From Nocardia uniformis NBRC 13702 (GTDB lineage: Bacteria; Actinomycetota; Actinomycetes; Mycobacteriales; Mycobacteriaceae), in NCBI RefSeq assembly GCF_001613345.1, contig NZ_BDCE01000019.1, positions 295,855-359,854 on the forward strand: 64,000 bases of DNA, given 5' to 3'. Position 1 is the stretch's first letter. Each line of letters opens with the position of its first letter. This document shows, in pieces, positions 43,982 to 52,921 of the stretch. The notes under the pieces are model-generated. The model had not been told where the DNA came from. It did no database searches and saw only the letters and a program-made list of their open reading frames with translations. A program made the translations under genes and the position numbers.

Positions 43982-45604
43982 TCAGCTGACGTAACCGCGC
44001 TCGAGAATCGCCGCGGTGTCGATACCCGTCGGCAGGGTCCCGAAGGCGATTCCCCAGTCACCACCGAAGCGGGTGGCGCAGAAGGCATCCGCGACAGCCG
44101 GATTGCCGTGGCGCACCAGTTGTGAACCCTGGAGCACCAAGGCCATCAACTCCACCACGCGACGGGCGCGGTACTGGATATCACCGAGATCGGTGAGTTC
44201 CTTTCCGATCCGGTCGATGGCCGTATCCAGGTGCGAGTTCGCTCCGCGCGCGAGGGACACCTCGTTGAAGAACGCCTCCACCGTTTCCGGCTGGCGGCCC
44301 ATGGCGCGCAGAGCGTCCAGCGCCGCCACATTGCCCGAGCCCTCCCAGATGGACATGAGCGGGGCCTCGCGGTACAGCCGCGGCATACCGGAGTCCTCCA
44401 CATAGCCGTTGCCGCCCAGGCATTCCAGGGCTTCGGCGGCGTGCGCGGGGGCTCGCTTGCACACCCAGTACTTGGTGATAGCCAGGGCGATGCGACGGAA
44501 GGACGCCTCGGCGGGATCGCTGTCAGCGCGGTCGGTCGCCCCGGCCAACCGCATCATGACGGTGGTGGCGGCCTCGGATTCGACAATCAGATCGGCCAGC
44601 ACATTGCGCATGGCGGGCTGGTCGATCAGCTTGGCGCCGAAAGCGTTTCGATTACGAGCGTGATGCACGGCGTGCACCACGCCGGCACGCATACCGGTGG
44701 CCGAGCCGATCACGCAGTCCAGGCGGGTCATATTGACCATTTCGATAATGGTCTTGACGCCCGCGCCCTCGTCGCCGACCAGCCAGCCGGTCGCGTTCTC
44801 GTACTCGATCTCCGAGGAGGCATTGGATTTATTGCCCAGCTTGTCCTTGAGCCGTTGCAGTCGAAGAGGATTGCGCGAGCCGTCCGGCAGTACGCGCGGC
44901 AGCAGGAAGCAGGACAGACCACCCGGAGCCTGCGCCAGGGTCAGGAACATATCCGACATGGGGGCGGAGGTGAACCACTTGTGCCCGACAATGCGGTACG
45001 TGCCATCGGATTGCGCTGTGGCCGTGGTGGTATTGGCGCGGACATCGGAGCCGCCCTGCTTCTCGGTCATCGACATGCCCGCGATGAGACCGGCCTTGGA
45101 CGTGGGCTCACGCAGGCCGTAGTCGTAGACCTGCGATGCCAGCAGCGGCTCGAACCGGTCCGACAGCTCCTTGTTGTGGCGCAGTGCCGGAATTACCGCG
45201 TAGGTCATGGAGATCGGACACATATGCCCGGGATCGACGACGCCCCACGTGTAGAACTTGGCCGCGCGGGCGGCGTGCGAACCGGGCCGGTCGTCGCGCC
45301 ACGGCGTGCCGTGCAGGCCGTGCTCGACCGCGACCTTCATCAGGTTGTGCCAATGTGGGTGGAATTCCACCTCGTCGATGCGATGCCCGTAGCGGTCGTG
45401 GGTGTGCAGGACGGGCGGATTCTCATTGGCCACCCGCCCCCACTCCTGCGCCTGCGCACCACCGGCCAGCAGGCCCATCGCGCGCACCTCGTCCTCGGCC
45501 CAACCGGCACCCTCGCGGTGCAACCCCTCGATGAGAGCCGGATTGCGGGAGTTGTCGAAGGGGACGAGGTTCGGCGCTTGATTGAATACGTCGTGGGTGT
45601 GCAT
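43982..45604 (-). CDS. aidB: AidB-like acyl-CoA dehydrogenase
   Basis: 540 residues, same length as E. coli AidB. Conserved: HDVFNQAPNLVPFDNSRNPA at the start, FHPHWHNLMK, SMTEKQGGSDVRANTTTA (FAD/active region), GGLSCFLLPRVLPDG, RLKDKLGNKSNASSEIEY and LECLGGNGYVEDSGMPRLYR with IWEGSGN. AidB is induced in the adaptive response to alkylation and binds FAD and DNA; whether it degrades alkylating agents is debated. AGGAG lies 5 nt before ATG. A TetR gene precedes it by 30 bp, likely in one operon. Confidence 0.92.
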   Translation of the reverse strand: MHTHDVFNQAPNLVPFDNSRNPALIEGLHREGAGWAEDEVRAMGLLAGGAQAQEWGRVANENPPVLHTHDRYGHRIDEVEFHPHWHNLMKVAVEHGLHGTPWRDDRPGSHAARAAKFYTWGVVDPGHMCPISMTYAVIPALRHNKELSDRFEPLLASQVYDYGLREPTSKAGLIAGMSMTEKQGGSDVRANTTTATAQSDGTYRIVGHKWFTSAPMSDMFLTLAQAPGGLSCFLLPRVLPDGSRNPLRLQRLKDKLGNKSNASSEIEYENATGWLVGDEGAGVKTIIEMVNMTRLDCVIGSATGMRAGVVHAVHHARNRNAFGAKLIDQPAMRNVLADLIVESEAATTVMMRLAGATDRADSDPAEASFRRIALAITKYWVCKRAPAHAAEALECLGGNGYVEDSGMPRLYREAPLMSIWEGSGNVAALDALRAMGRQPETVEAFFNEVSLARGANSHLDTAIDRIGKELTDLGDIQYRARRVVELMALVLQGSQLVRHGNPAVADAFCATRFGGDWGIAFGTLPTGIDTAAILERGYVS

Positions 45605-45634
45605 GGGGACTCCTGATTTTCCGGTGTCGACCGG

Positions 45635-46249
45635 TTATGTCGGGGGCGAGCCGTCGCCGGGCAGACCCAGTGCCCGCAGCGCGAAGGCGACGAGTTCCGG
45701 AACGACCGTCTCGCTCTGCAATTGCTCGGCGAGCGGGCCGACCAGCACCTCGCCGATCGCGCCGACCAGAGCGGTGGCGCTGGTGCGCGGATCCTGCGGT
45801 GGCAGTTGACCTTTGGCCACGCCGTCGGCGACGGCGGTTTCGAAGGTGTCGGCGAAGGCGCGACGGAAACGCAGCCGCTCGGTGTCGACGGCGGTATCCA
45901 CCGGTTCGGCCAGCAGCACGTACGCGAGCTTCGGATTCTTGAGGGCACGTCCGGCGAAGGTCTCGACGGCCGCGGTAACCCGCTGCACCACACCGCCCTC
46001 GGCGCTGGCATCGGCGACGGCGGCGACCTCGCGGGTGACCACCTCACGGAACACCGCGGTCACCAGTTCGCTCTTACCGCTGAAATTCTTGTACACCGTG
46101 CCGGTGGCGACCTCGGCTTCGGCGGCGACCGAGGCCATGGACAGTCCGGCGAAGCCTTGTTCGGAGAGCACCTTCATAGCGGCCCGCACGATCGACCCGG
46201 CCTGGGCGTCGAGGCGGGCCTGCACAGCGGGGGTTCTGCGGTAGGCCAC
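45635..46249 (-). CDS. TetR family transcriptional regulator
   Basis: 204 residues. HTH at about 18-65: AAMKVLSEQGFAGLSMASVA, EVATGTVYKNFSGKSELVTA. It begins with GTG 46249 immediately before an 11/12-matched palindrome (46251-46279), so autoregulation and control of the divergent enoyl-CoA hydratase are likely. It precedes aidB in the same direction. Confidence 0.9.
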   Translation of the reverse strand: MAYRRTPAVQARLDAQAGSIVRAAMKVLSEQGFAGLSMASVAAEAEVATGTVYKNFSGKSELVTAVFREVVTREVAAVADASAEGGVVQRVTAAVETFAGRALKNPKLAYVLLAEPVDTAVDTERLRFRRAFADTFETAVADGVAKGQLPPQDPRTSATALVGAIGEVLVGPLAEQLQSETVVPELVAFALRALGLPGDGSPPT

Positions 46250-46250
46250 G

Positions 46251-46279
46251 CAAGAAGTGAATCATGAATTCATTTCTTG
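46251..46279. promoter_or_regulatory. TetR operator between TetR-aidB and enoyl-CoA hydratase
   Basis: Inverted repeat CAAGAAGTGAAT / ATTCATTTCTTG, 11 of 12 paired, 5-nt centre. It overlaps the likely -35 TTGACG (46277-46282) of the rightward promoter; TATGTT at 46303-46308 may be the -10. Confidence 0.7.
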
Positions 46280-46315
46280 ACGCAAGACCCGGACCAACAG
46301 CGTATGTTCGGTGGC

Positions 46316-47077
46316 GTGAGCGTAAGAGTCGAACGCAACGGCCCCGTGACCACCGTGATCCTGCACCGCCCGCAAGCCCGCAACGCGGTCGACGGACCCA
46401 CCGCGGCGGCCCTGGCCGACGCTTTCCGAGAGTTCGACGCCGACCGCGAGGCGTCCGTCGCCGTGCTCTGGGGCGACGGCGGCACCTTCTGCGCGGGCGC
46501 GGACCTGAAATCCCTTGGTACCGAACGTTCCAACCAGGTGACCGAGGACGGCGACGGGCCCATGGGACCCACCCGCATGAAGCTGTCCAAGCCGGTCATC
46601 GCCGCCGTCTCCGGCTACGCCGTGGCGGGCGGCCTCGAGCTGGCACTCTGGTGCGACCTGCGAATTGCCGAGCAGGACAGCACCTTCGGCGTCTTCTGCC
46701 GCCGCTGGGGCGTGCCATTGATCGACGGCGGCACGGTGCGACTACCCCGGATCATCGGGACCGGTCGGGCGATGGACCTCATCCTGACCGGCCGCGCTGT
46801 CGGCGCGCCCGAAGCACTGCAGATGGGCCTGGTCACCAGCGTGGTGCCGACCGGCGAATCCCGCCGGGCCGCAGAGGAACTCGCCGCCCAGCTGGCCACC
46901 CTCCCACAGACCTGTCTGCGCTCGGACCGCATGTCGGTACTGGAGCAGGACGGCCTCGACGAACCGACCGCCATCAGCAATGAACTCCGCCACGGTATGG
47001 ATGCGCTTGCCGGTGGCGCACTCGACGGCGCACAGCGCTTCGCGGCGGGTGCGGGTCGCGGCGGCCGTCCCGCCTGA
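46316..47077 (+). CDS. Enoyl-CoA hydratase/isomerase (crotonase) family protein
   Basis: 253 residues. Crotonase fold: RNAVDGPTAAALADAF, oxyanion-hole loops GTFCAGADLKSLG and GYAVAGGLELALWCDLRIA, and FGVFCRRWGVPLIDGGTVRL. The position usually holding a second Glu in true hydratases reads within this segment without an obvious Glu pair, so it may act on another acyl-CoA. GTG 46316 is favoured: it would be leaderless from the -10 at 46303. ATG 46304 and TTG 46277 are also in frame, the latter inside the operator. Controlled with aidB by the divergent TetR. Confidence 0.88.
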   Translation: MSVRVERNGPVTTVILHRPQARNAVDGPTAAALADAFREFDADREASVAVLWGDGGTFCAGADLKSLGTERSNQVTEDGDGPMGPTRMKLSKPVIAAVSGYAVAGGLELALWCDLRIAEQDSTFGVFCRRWGVPLIDGGTVRLPRIIGTGRAMDLILTGRAVGAPEALQMGLVTSVVPTGESRRAAEELAAQLATLPQTCLRSDRMSVLEQDGLDEPTAISNELRHGMDALAGGALDGAQRFAAGAGRGGRPA

Positions 47078-47133
47078 CCTGGAAGGTCACAGCGCGGCGG
47101 TCTGTCGGGGGCGGTCGGTACGCTGCCCTGGCA

Positions 47134-48393
47134 ATGAACCGGCTGACCGTGGTGGACGAAATGTTCCTGCGGGCGCATCGCGGGATGGGAACCCCGATCG
47201 CCCTGCAGGGCCTGTGGCGTACCGCCGACCGGGTCGAACCGGCGTTACTGCGCGACCTCCACGCGGCACTGCGCACCGGCCCACTGGGCCGTCGCGTTAT
47301 CCGCAGCCGCATTCCCGGCGCCCGCCCCCGCTGGCAGCCGAACAGCTGGGCGCATCCACTCGCCCTGCCTGATCAGCCGATCCCCAGCACCGCCCTACTG
47401 GATTGGGCCGACGCCCAGGGCGCCGATCTCGATCCCGAGTTCGGTCCGGGCTGGCGGCTATCCGCCGCACCACTCGACGATGGCGGTTGTGTGGTCGCGC
47501 TGACGTGTTCGCACGCACTCGCGGATGGCCGAGCCCTCACCCTCGCCGTCGACAACGCCTTGGCGGGCACCCCGCTGGCGGCACCGATCGCGTCCCACTC
47601 GGATTGGGTCGACGCCCGCCGCCAATGGTCGATTGTGCTGGGCGGCACGGCACGCGCCCTGCGACACGGCGTCCCACCTCGACCGACCGCTTCACAGGCT
47701 CGAAAAGCCCTCCCCCACAACATCACTGCTGGCGCATCCACACCCGCCCGGGTGACCTGCAGCGCGACCCTCCAAATCCCCGCACGGGACTGGACCCGGG
47801 TGGCCGTGGCGCACGGCGGCACCGCCAACAGTCTCTTCGTCCACACCATTGCGAATATGCTGTGGGCCACCGGTTTCCCGCATCCGGAGATCTCCGCCAG
47901 TCTCCCGGTGGACACCCGCGACGAACCCCGCGTGGATAACGACCTGGCCATGACCGAAATCAAGGTAGCCCGCACCGACACTCCCGCTTCCCTGCGCCGG
48001 AAGGCCCGCACCGCCTACGAACACCGCATGACCAGCCCGGGTGGCATTCCCGAGGAACTCCTCCAGGTCCTCCCCGACCGCTGGGCATACGCGCTCGCGA
48101 AGGGCGCTGGCGAGCGAGACATCCTGTGCTCCAACATAGGAACCCTCCCCGACTCCCTGCTCTCCCTCGGCCCACACCCCTGCACCGGCGTCGCCGCACG
48201 AGCCATCCACCCGGGCCTACATCCCGAGGCGCTCCCTCGAACCCGCCTCTCCGGCTACCTGACCCGCATAGCCGACAGCTACTCCCTCTCCCTGGTCAGC
48301 CTCGACCCGGCGGTACTCCCCACCTCCGCTGCTTTGCACACCCTCGCCCGCCGAGCTTTAGCCGACCTCGGCCTCACACCCACATTGTGGTGA
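47134..48393 (+). CDS. Putative CoA-dependent acyltransferase (condensation/PapA/WS-DGAT superfamily)
   Basis: 419 residues. The beginning RLTVVDEMFLRAHRGMGTPI resembles the start of wax ester synthase/DGAT and PapA proteins (xRLxxxDxxFL), and VALTCSHALADGRALTLAVD fits the catalytic HxxxDG core, here SHALADG with a single His before it. A second conserved piece DILCSNIGTLPDSLLSLG resembles the C-terminal latch region of condensation-like domains. Substrates unknown; transfer of an acyl group from CoA is an inference. It starts 56 bp after the hydratase gene and may share its operon. Confidence 0.65.
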   Translation: MNRLTVVDEMFLRAHRGMGTPIALQGLWRTADRVEPALLRDLHAALRTGPLGRRVIRSRIPGARPRWQPNSWAHPLALPDQPIPSTALLDWADAQGADLDPEFGPGWRLSAAPLDDGGCVVALTCSHALADGRALTLAVDNALAGTPLAAPIASHSDWVDARRQWSIVLGGTARALRHGVPPRPTASQARKALPHNITAGASTPARVTCSATLQIPARDWTRVAVAHGGTANSLFVHTIANMLWATGFPHPEISASLPVDTRDEPRVDNDLAMTEIKVARTDTPASLRRKARTAYEHRMTSPGGIPEELLQVLPDRWAYALAKGAGERDILCSNIGTLPDSLLSLGPHPCTGVAARAIHPGLHPEALPRTRLSGYLTRIADSYSLSLVSLDPAVLPTSAALHTLARRALADLGLTPTLW

Positions 48394-48514
48394 TCGCTCG
48401 ACACGTTCAGCGGTTGTCGGGATGAGTGACTTTCACCAGTGTGACGAGTCCTATCCCAAACCACGCAGGATCGATCTGATGACCGCTGCGATCGCCTCGG
48501 TCCAGGGACTCCCG

Positions 48515-48604
48515 CTATTCACAGTGAATCCGGACGATTTCTCGGGCTTGGAACTCCGATAGGTGGTCGAGCGCGGCACGGGGCTCGTCGTTCGCGGGAT
48601 CCAT
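48515..48604 (-). other. Mini-ORFs with strong ribosome-binding site, coding status unclear
   Basis: GGGGAGG lies 4 nt before ATG 48602-48604, giving a 29-residue frame (MDPANDEPRAALDHLSEFQA...). An overlapping frame from an internal GTG would read MPRSTTYRSSKPEKSSGFTV and continue to a stop near 48472. Neither is recognisable. It lies within 48394-48664, which otherwise holds only a terminator. Confidence 0.25.
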
Positions 48605-48623
48605 AGAACCTCCCCGGGAAGAA

Positions 48624-48658
48624 GATCGAATCACGTTCAGTGTGACCGTGATTCGATC
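48624..48658 (-). terminator. Terminator after the PNPOx-like gene
   Basis: Perfect 12-bp inverted repeat GATCGAATCACG / CGTGATTCGATC with an 11-nt loop, 6 bp after the leftward stop. Confidence 0.7.
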
Positions 48659-48664
48659 CTTCTG

Positions 48665-49351
48665 CTACCGGATTGCCGGTTCGGCGTAGCGGTTGCGGAC
48701 GTGATCGGGGATGTCGATGCCAGGGGACAGATCGGCCGACGGGATGGGGGCGTCCCAGACCTGACGCAGGGGCAGGACACCCGCCCAGGCGGTTCCGGCG
48801 GCGATATCGTCGGGCTCGTCGCGGGGGTCGCCGGTACGGACCTTGACCGATGCCTCGGTGAGATCGAGAGCTATGACCAGGGTCGCGGCCATTTCCTTCT
48901 TGTTCGGTGGGCGGACGGTATCCCACGCGCCGGGAGCGGCGTGTTCGGAGATGATGCGCAGGGCGCGCAGGCGTTCGTCGGGATCGGTGACCTCCACAGG
49001 GCGGCCGTGCACCACCGCCGAGCGGAAGTTGGCGGAGAAGTGCATGGCGGCGCGGGCGTAGACCAGGCCGTCGACCAGGGTGACCGCGAGCGACACCTCG
49101 CCCGCGAGCGCCGCGCGCAGGTTGCCCGCACCGGTGGAGCCGTGCAGGTAGACCGTGTCCCCGTCGCGACCGTAAATGGTGGGAATGACGACGGGGGTGC
49201 CGCCCAGCAGAACTCCGAGGTGGCACAGGAAGGCCGCGTCGAGAACGGCGTCCAGGTCCGCGCGGTCGCCGCGGGCGCGCTCCTTGGAGCGGTTGAGGGT
49301 GCTGCGCGGAGTGGGCGACAGCGGGGTCCGGGGCTGGGCTGACACGCTCAT
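48665..49351 (-). CDS. Pyridoxamine 5'-phosphate oxidase family protein (FMN-binding split barrel)
   Basis: 228 residues. Split-barrel features: AFLCHLGVLLGGTPVVIPTI, DTVYLHGSTGAGNLRAALAG and GLVYARAAMHFSANFRSAVV with GRPVEVTD. These proteins bind FMN or F420 and carry out varied reductions; vitamin B6 oxidation is not implied. It is divergent from a MocR-type PLP regulator 73 bp away, a common pairing that suggests regulation by it. ATG 49351 is chosen over an upstream in-frame start. Confidence 0.88.
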   Translation of the reverse strand: MSVSAQPRTPLSPTPRSTLNRSKERARGDRADLDAVLDAAFLCHLGVLLGGTPVVIPTIYGRDGDTVYLHGSTGAGNLRAALAGEVSLAVTLVDGLVYARAAMHFSANFRSAVVHGRPVEVTDPDERLRALRIISEHAAPGAWDTVRPPNKKEMAATLVIALDLTEASVKVRTGDPRDEPDDIAAGTAWAGVLPLRQVWDAPIPSADLSPGIDIPDHVRNRYAEPAIR

Positions 49352-49365
49352 AGCACTACCCTCGC

Positions 49366-49419
49366 CCACTAAGTGGCATTATTGAATAGCCAATTCTTCG
49401 CAATATCGAAAGGCCACTT
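49366..49419. promoter_or_regulatory. Candidate MocR binding repeats
   Basis: Palindrome CCACTAAGTGG (49366-49376) and a further GCCACTT (49413-49419) that is inverted relative to AAGTGGC (49371-49377). Three CCACT half-sites in the 73-bp divergent gap fit the multi-site pattern known for MocR regulators. Confidence 0.5.
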
Positions 49420-49424
49420 TTGCC

Positions 49425-50798
49425 ATGAACCCGGCCGAAGACCTCCCGTTCACGGTGGATCGCACGGCCGCCGACCCGCTGGCGGTGCAGGTCGCCGAGG
49501 GCCTGCGCGCGGCCGCCGCGGCCGGATGGTTGCGCGGCGGGGACCGGATACCGTCCTCGCGCGATCTGGCCACCCGACTCGGTGTGAGCCGGACGGTGGT
49601 GACGGCGGCCTACGAGCAGCTGCACGCCGAGGGCTGGCTGTCGGGGCGACATGGTTCGGGCACCTATCTGACCGCATCGCCGCAACCGGTGCCGGAGCAT
49701 GCCCTGGCCGCCGTCGCATCGAAACCCGATGCGGCCCTGCTCGACCTGTCACCGGGGTCGCCCTGCGTGGAGGTCATCGACCGGGCGGCGTGGCGACGGG
49801 CTTGGCGGGCGGCATCGGATCGCATGCCCTTGATCCAGAAGGTGCGTGCCGGTGATCCCGACTACCGCACGGCGGTGGTCGACCATCTGCTGCGACATCG
49901 CGGATTGGGCGCCGATAGTGCGACGGTGTTGCTGGCCAGCTCCGGAACCAGTTCGGCGGTAGGCGAACTGGCGGCGGCGCTGTTTCGCCCCGGAGACCGG
50001 GTCGCCATCGAGGATCCCGGATATCAGCGCGCGGCAGGCGCTTTCCGCGCGGCGGGTATCGAGCTACTGCCGGTACCGCTGGATTCGGATGGGCTGCGCG
50101 TCGATCGGCTGCCGTCGAATATCAAGGCCGTGTACTGCACTCCGGCACACCAGTTTCCGCTCGGTGCGCGCATGCCCGCCGACCGCCGCGTGGAATTGAT
50201 CGAATTCGCCCGCCGCACCGGCGCCTTGGTGATCGAGGACGACTACGACGGCGAATTGCGCTACGACACCGCCCCTTTGCCCCTACTCGCCACCCTTGCT
50301 CCCGATGTGGTGGTGCATCTGGGCACCACCAGCAAGATCCTGTCCCCCACCCTCGGCGTGGGCTGGCTTGTCGCCGCCCCGGAGGTGACCGACGCCGTCC
50401 TGGCATATCGCGAACGCACCGGCACCGGGCCCGCCCCGGCCGGTCAGCTGGTCCTGGCCGAACTGGCCCGCCGCGGCGACCTGTCCCGGCACCTGCGCCG
50501 CCTGCGCCGGGAGATGCCGCTGCGCCGCACGATGGTTATCGACGAACTGCGTCGCCACGGCCTCCCCGTACTCGGTGACAACGCGGGATCCCACCTGGTC
50601 ACCCCGCTCCCCTCGGCCGCCGCGGAAGAGCGGGTGATCGCCGCCGCCCGGGAGCGCGGCGTCCACCTCGACGGTCTGGCCCGCTACCACCTCGGCCCGC
50701 GACACACCTACGGCATCTCCATCGGATACGCCGCCCTACCTCGCCTCGATCTGGCCGTCGCCGCCCGCATAGCCGGGGAGTGTCTGGTCCGCCCGTAG
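49425..50798 (+). CDS. MocR/PdxR-like regulator: GntR HTH + PLP aminotransferase domain
   Basis: 457 residues. GntR winged helix at about 15-80 (GDRIPSSRDLATRLGVSRTV and GRHGSGTYLTA), then a fold-type I aminotransferase-like domain with VVHLGTTSKILSPTLGVGWL carrying the PLP Lys and IEDDYDGELRYD with the PLP-binding Asp/Tyr region. These regulators sense PLP or an amino compound bound as an aldimine. Divergent from the PNPOx-like gene. Confidence 0.93.
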   Translation: MNPAEDLPFTVDRTAADPLAVQVAEGLRAAAAAGWLRGGDRIPSSRDLATRLGVSRTVVTAAYEQLHAEGWLSGRHGSGTYLTASPQPVPEHALAAVASKPDAALLDLSPGSPCVEVIDRAAWRRAWRAASDRMPLIQKVRAGDPDYRTAVVDHLLRHRGLGADSATVLLASSGTSSAVGELAAALFRPGDRVAIEDPGYQRAAGAFRAAGIELLPVPLDSDGLRVDRLPSNIKAVYCTPAHQFPLGARMPADRRVELIEFARRTGALVIEDDYDGELRYDTAPLPLLATLAPDVVVHLGTTSKILSPTLGVGWLVAAPEVTDAVLAYRERTGTGPAPAGQLVLAELARRGDLSRHLRRLRREMPLRRTMVIDELRRHGLPVLGDNAGSHLVTPLPSAAAEERVIAAARERGVHLDGLARYHLGPRHTYGISIGYAALPRLDLAVAARIAGECLVRP

Positions 50799-50808
50799 CA
50801 TGGGCTCC

Positions 50809-51054
50809 ATGACCGAACAGGACATTCTCGCGCGCATCAAAACCCTGGTGGACCGCGAGCACGAGCTCCGGTCGAAGACCGTCAGCGGTGACCTGGACCC
50901 CGCCACCGAGCGCCGCCAACTGGCCGACCTCGAGGTGCAACTCGACCAGTGCTGGGACCTGCTTCGCCAGCGCCGCGCCCGCATCGACCAGGGCCGCAAC
51001 CCCGACGACGCGGAGGCCAGCCCCATCAACCAGGTCGAGGGCTACCTGCAGTAG
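50809..51054 (+). CDS. DUF2630 family protein
   Basis: 81 residues, MTEQDILARIKTLVDREHEL with LADLEVQLDQCWDLLRQRRA, typical of the small helical DUF2630 family (unknown function, widespread in Actinobacteria). The family starts at MTEQ; an ATG three codons upstream (50800) is less likely. It lies 10 bp after the MocR gene with no clear ribosome-binding site. Confidence 0.85.
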   Translation: MTEQDILARIKTLVDREHELRSKTVSGDLDPATERRQLADLEVQLDQCWDLLRQRRARIDQGRNPDDAEASPINQVEGYLQ

Positions 51055-51153
51055 TCCCGGCAGCCGCACGGCCGACAACCGGTATTCGGATCGTGGCGGT
51101 CGCCAAACGGCCCACCATGGTTTTGTGCCCCTGCGGTACGGCAAGGGCACCCC

Positions 51154-51244
51154 GTCATTCCGGCGCGCTTTTGGCCGGAATCCACACCTCCGCCGGTGCG
51201 GTGCGTGGGGGTGTGGATCCCGGCCAAAAGCATGCCGGGATGAC
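51154..51244. repeat. Dispersed palindromic repeat, copy E
   Basis: Left arm 51154-51185 begins GTCATTCCGGCGCGCTTTTG; right arm 51213-51244 ends AGCATGCCGGGATGAC. The right end is repeated as GGGGCATGCCGGGATGACGA at about 51245-51264. It is the best-preserved copy. The 51055-51409 gap holds nothing else I can support. Confidence 0.88.
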
Positions 51245-51409
51245 GGGGCATGCCGGGATGACGAAGGAAGGGCCGAGCGCTGTTGCGGTATCGGCCGAGA
51301 CCCGCGCACCACCGCACCGCCTGTACTCACGGGCCGATTGAGTGGCGGTCGGATTACGAGCCGGATTCGGGGCTAATGGTTATACGGCGTACGCGGCTAC
51401 CATTTCTCA

Positions 51410-52921
51410 ATGGTGGCAACGATGGATATCACGACCGCTGACGGAGTCGTCCGCGGTCACCGCGGCCGCCGCGTGGCACGCTGGCGGTCCATTCCCTACG
51501 CGGCTGCTCCGGTGGGAGAGTTCAGATTCCGGGCTCCACGGCCGGTACCACCCTGGAGCGGGGTGCGCGACGCCACCGAATTCGGGTTCGCCGCGATGCA
51601 GCATCGCAATGGGGCGCGCATCGGACCGCGGCGACAGCAGCCGACCGGGGAGGATTGCCTGACGCTGAATATCACCAGGCCGGTCGAGAAGTCGGTTGCC
51701 CCGCGGCCGGTGCTGGTGTTCATTCACGGCGGCGGGTATGTGCTCGGCACCTCCGCACTCGGCCTGTATTCCGGTGCGCGCCTGGCATTGCGCGGCGACG
51801 CGGTCGTGGTGTCGCTGAACTATCGGCTGGGCGCGTTCGGATATGTGGACTTCGGCGAATTCTCCACAGCCATCCACAAGTTCGATTCGAACCTCGGCCT
51901 CCGCGATCAGGTAGCGGCGTTGCAGTGGGTACAGCGCAATATCGCGGCGTTCGGTGGTGATCCGAACAATGTCACCATCTTCGGGGAATCCGCGGGCGCG
52001 CACGCGGTGCTGACCCTGTTCGCCACCCCTGCCGCAGCCGGGCTGTTCCATCGCGGTATCGCGCAGAGCCCGCCCGCGGACTGGGCCACTCCGCACGACG
52101 AGGCGCGCATCTTCGCTCGCCGCTGCCTGGCGGGTCTCGGCGCGCGATCCGAGGATGCCGCTCGCGCACTGATCGAGGCGCGCCCCAACGATATTCGCCG
52201 CGCGGTGGACCATGCTGTCGCCGCGGTGCTGCGGGAACAGCCGGGGCTGTTTCCGGTGGCACCGACCATCGACGGGGACTTTCTGCCGCATGCCCCGATA
52301 GGCGCATTCACCGACGGTAGCGCGCATCGACTACCGCTCATCGTCGGCAGCAATCGAGACGAGGGCACCCTGTTCGCGCGCTTCGACGCCGCACTGCCGA
52401 CCACACCCGAGAGCATTCGCAAGCTGCTCAGCCATTCCGACAAGGAGGCCGAATCCCGCGTTCTCGCAGCGTATCCCGGCTTCCCCAACCCAAAGGTCGC
52501 GGTGCGCATGGGCGGTGACTTCGTGCTGTGGCGCTCCACCGTGACGGTAATGGAGGGACACAGCCGCTACGCCCCCACCTACGGCTACCGTTTCGACTTC
52601 GCCCCGCGCGCACTACAACTCGCCGGATTCGGCGCGACCCACGCCCTGGACCTGGTGCCGGTATTCGGTGCGGGCGATACGCCGTTCGGGCGGGCGCTCA
52701 CCGCGGCGGGCGGGCGACGGGGAATGCGCTCGGTGACCAGGCAGTTCCAGGACAATTGGCTGTCCTTCGCGCGCACCGGGAAACCGCTGCCCTCCTGGCC
52801 CGAGTACACCGAGGAACGCCGCACCACGATGATCATCGACTACCCGGCGCGCCTGGAGGACGATCCGGATCGGGCCAAACGCCTTGCCTGGCAGGGAGTT
52901 CGGGTACCGAACCTCACTTGA
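51410..52921 (+). CDS. Type B carboxylesterase/lipase
   Basis: 503 residues, alpha/beta hydrolase. Oxyanion-hole segment VFIHGGGYVLGTSA, nucleophile elbow TIFGESAGAHAVLTL, acidic residue in IVGSNRDEGTLFARF and catalytic His in GATHALDLVPVFG. EDCLTLNI at about 84 is the second family signature. It has no signal peptide, so it is cytosolic. It hydrolyses carboxylic esters; substrate not predictable. ATG 51422 is an alternative start. The 3' end overlaps the convergent glycosylase gene by 8 bp. Confidence 0.93.
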   Translation: MVATMDITTADGVVRGHRGRRVARWRSIPYAAAPVGEFRFRAPRPVPPWSGVRDATEFGFAAMQHRNGARIGPRRQQPTGEDCLTLNITRPVEKSVAPRPVLVFIHGGGYVLGTSALGLYSGARLALRGDAVVVSLNYRLGAFGYVDFGEFSTAIHKFDSNLGLRDQVAALQWVQRNIAAFGGDPNNVTIFGESAGAHAVLTLFATPAAAGLFHRGIAQSPPADWATPHDEARIFARRCLAGLGARSEDAARALIEARPNDIRRAVDHAVAAVLREQPGLFPVAPTIDGDFLPHAPIGAFTDGSAHRLPLIVGSNRDEGTLFARFDAALPTTPESIRKLLSHSDKEAESRVLAAYPGFPNPKVAVRMGGDFVLWRSTVTVMEGHSRYAPTYGYRFDFAPRALQLAGFGATHALDLVPVFGAGDTPFGRALTAAGGRRGMRSVTRQFQDNWLSFARTGKPLPSWPEYTEERRTTMIIDYPARLEDDPDRAKRLAWQGVRVPNLT

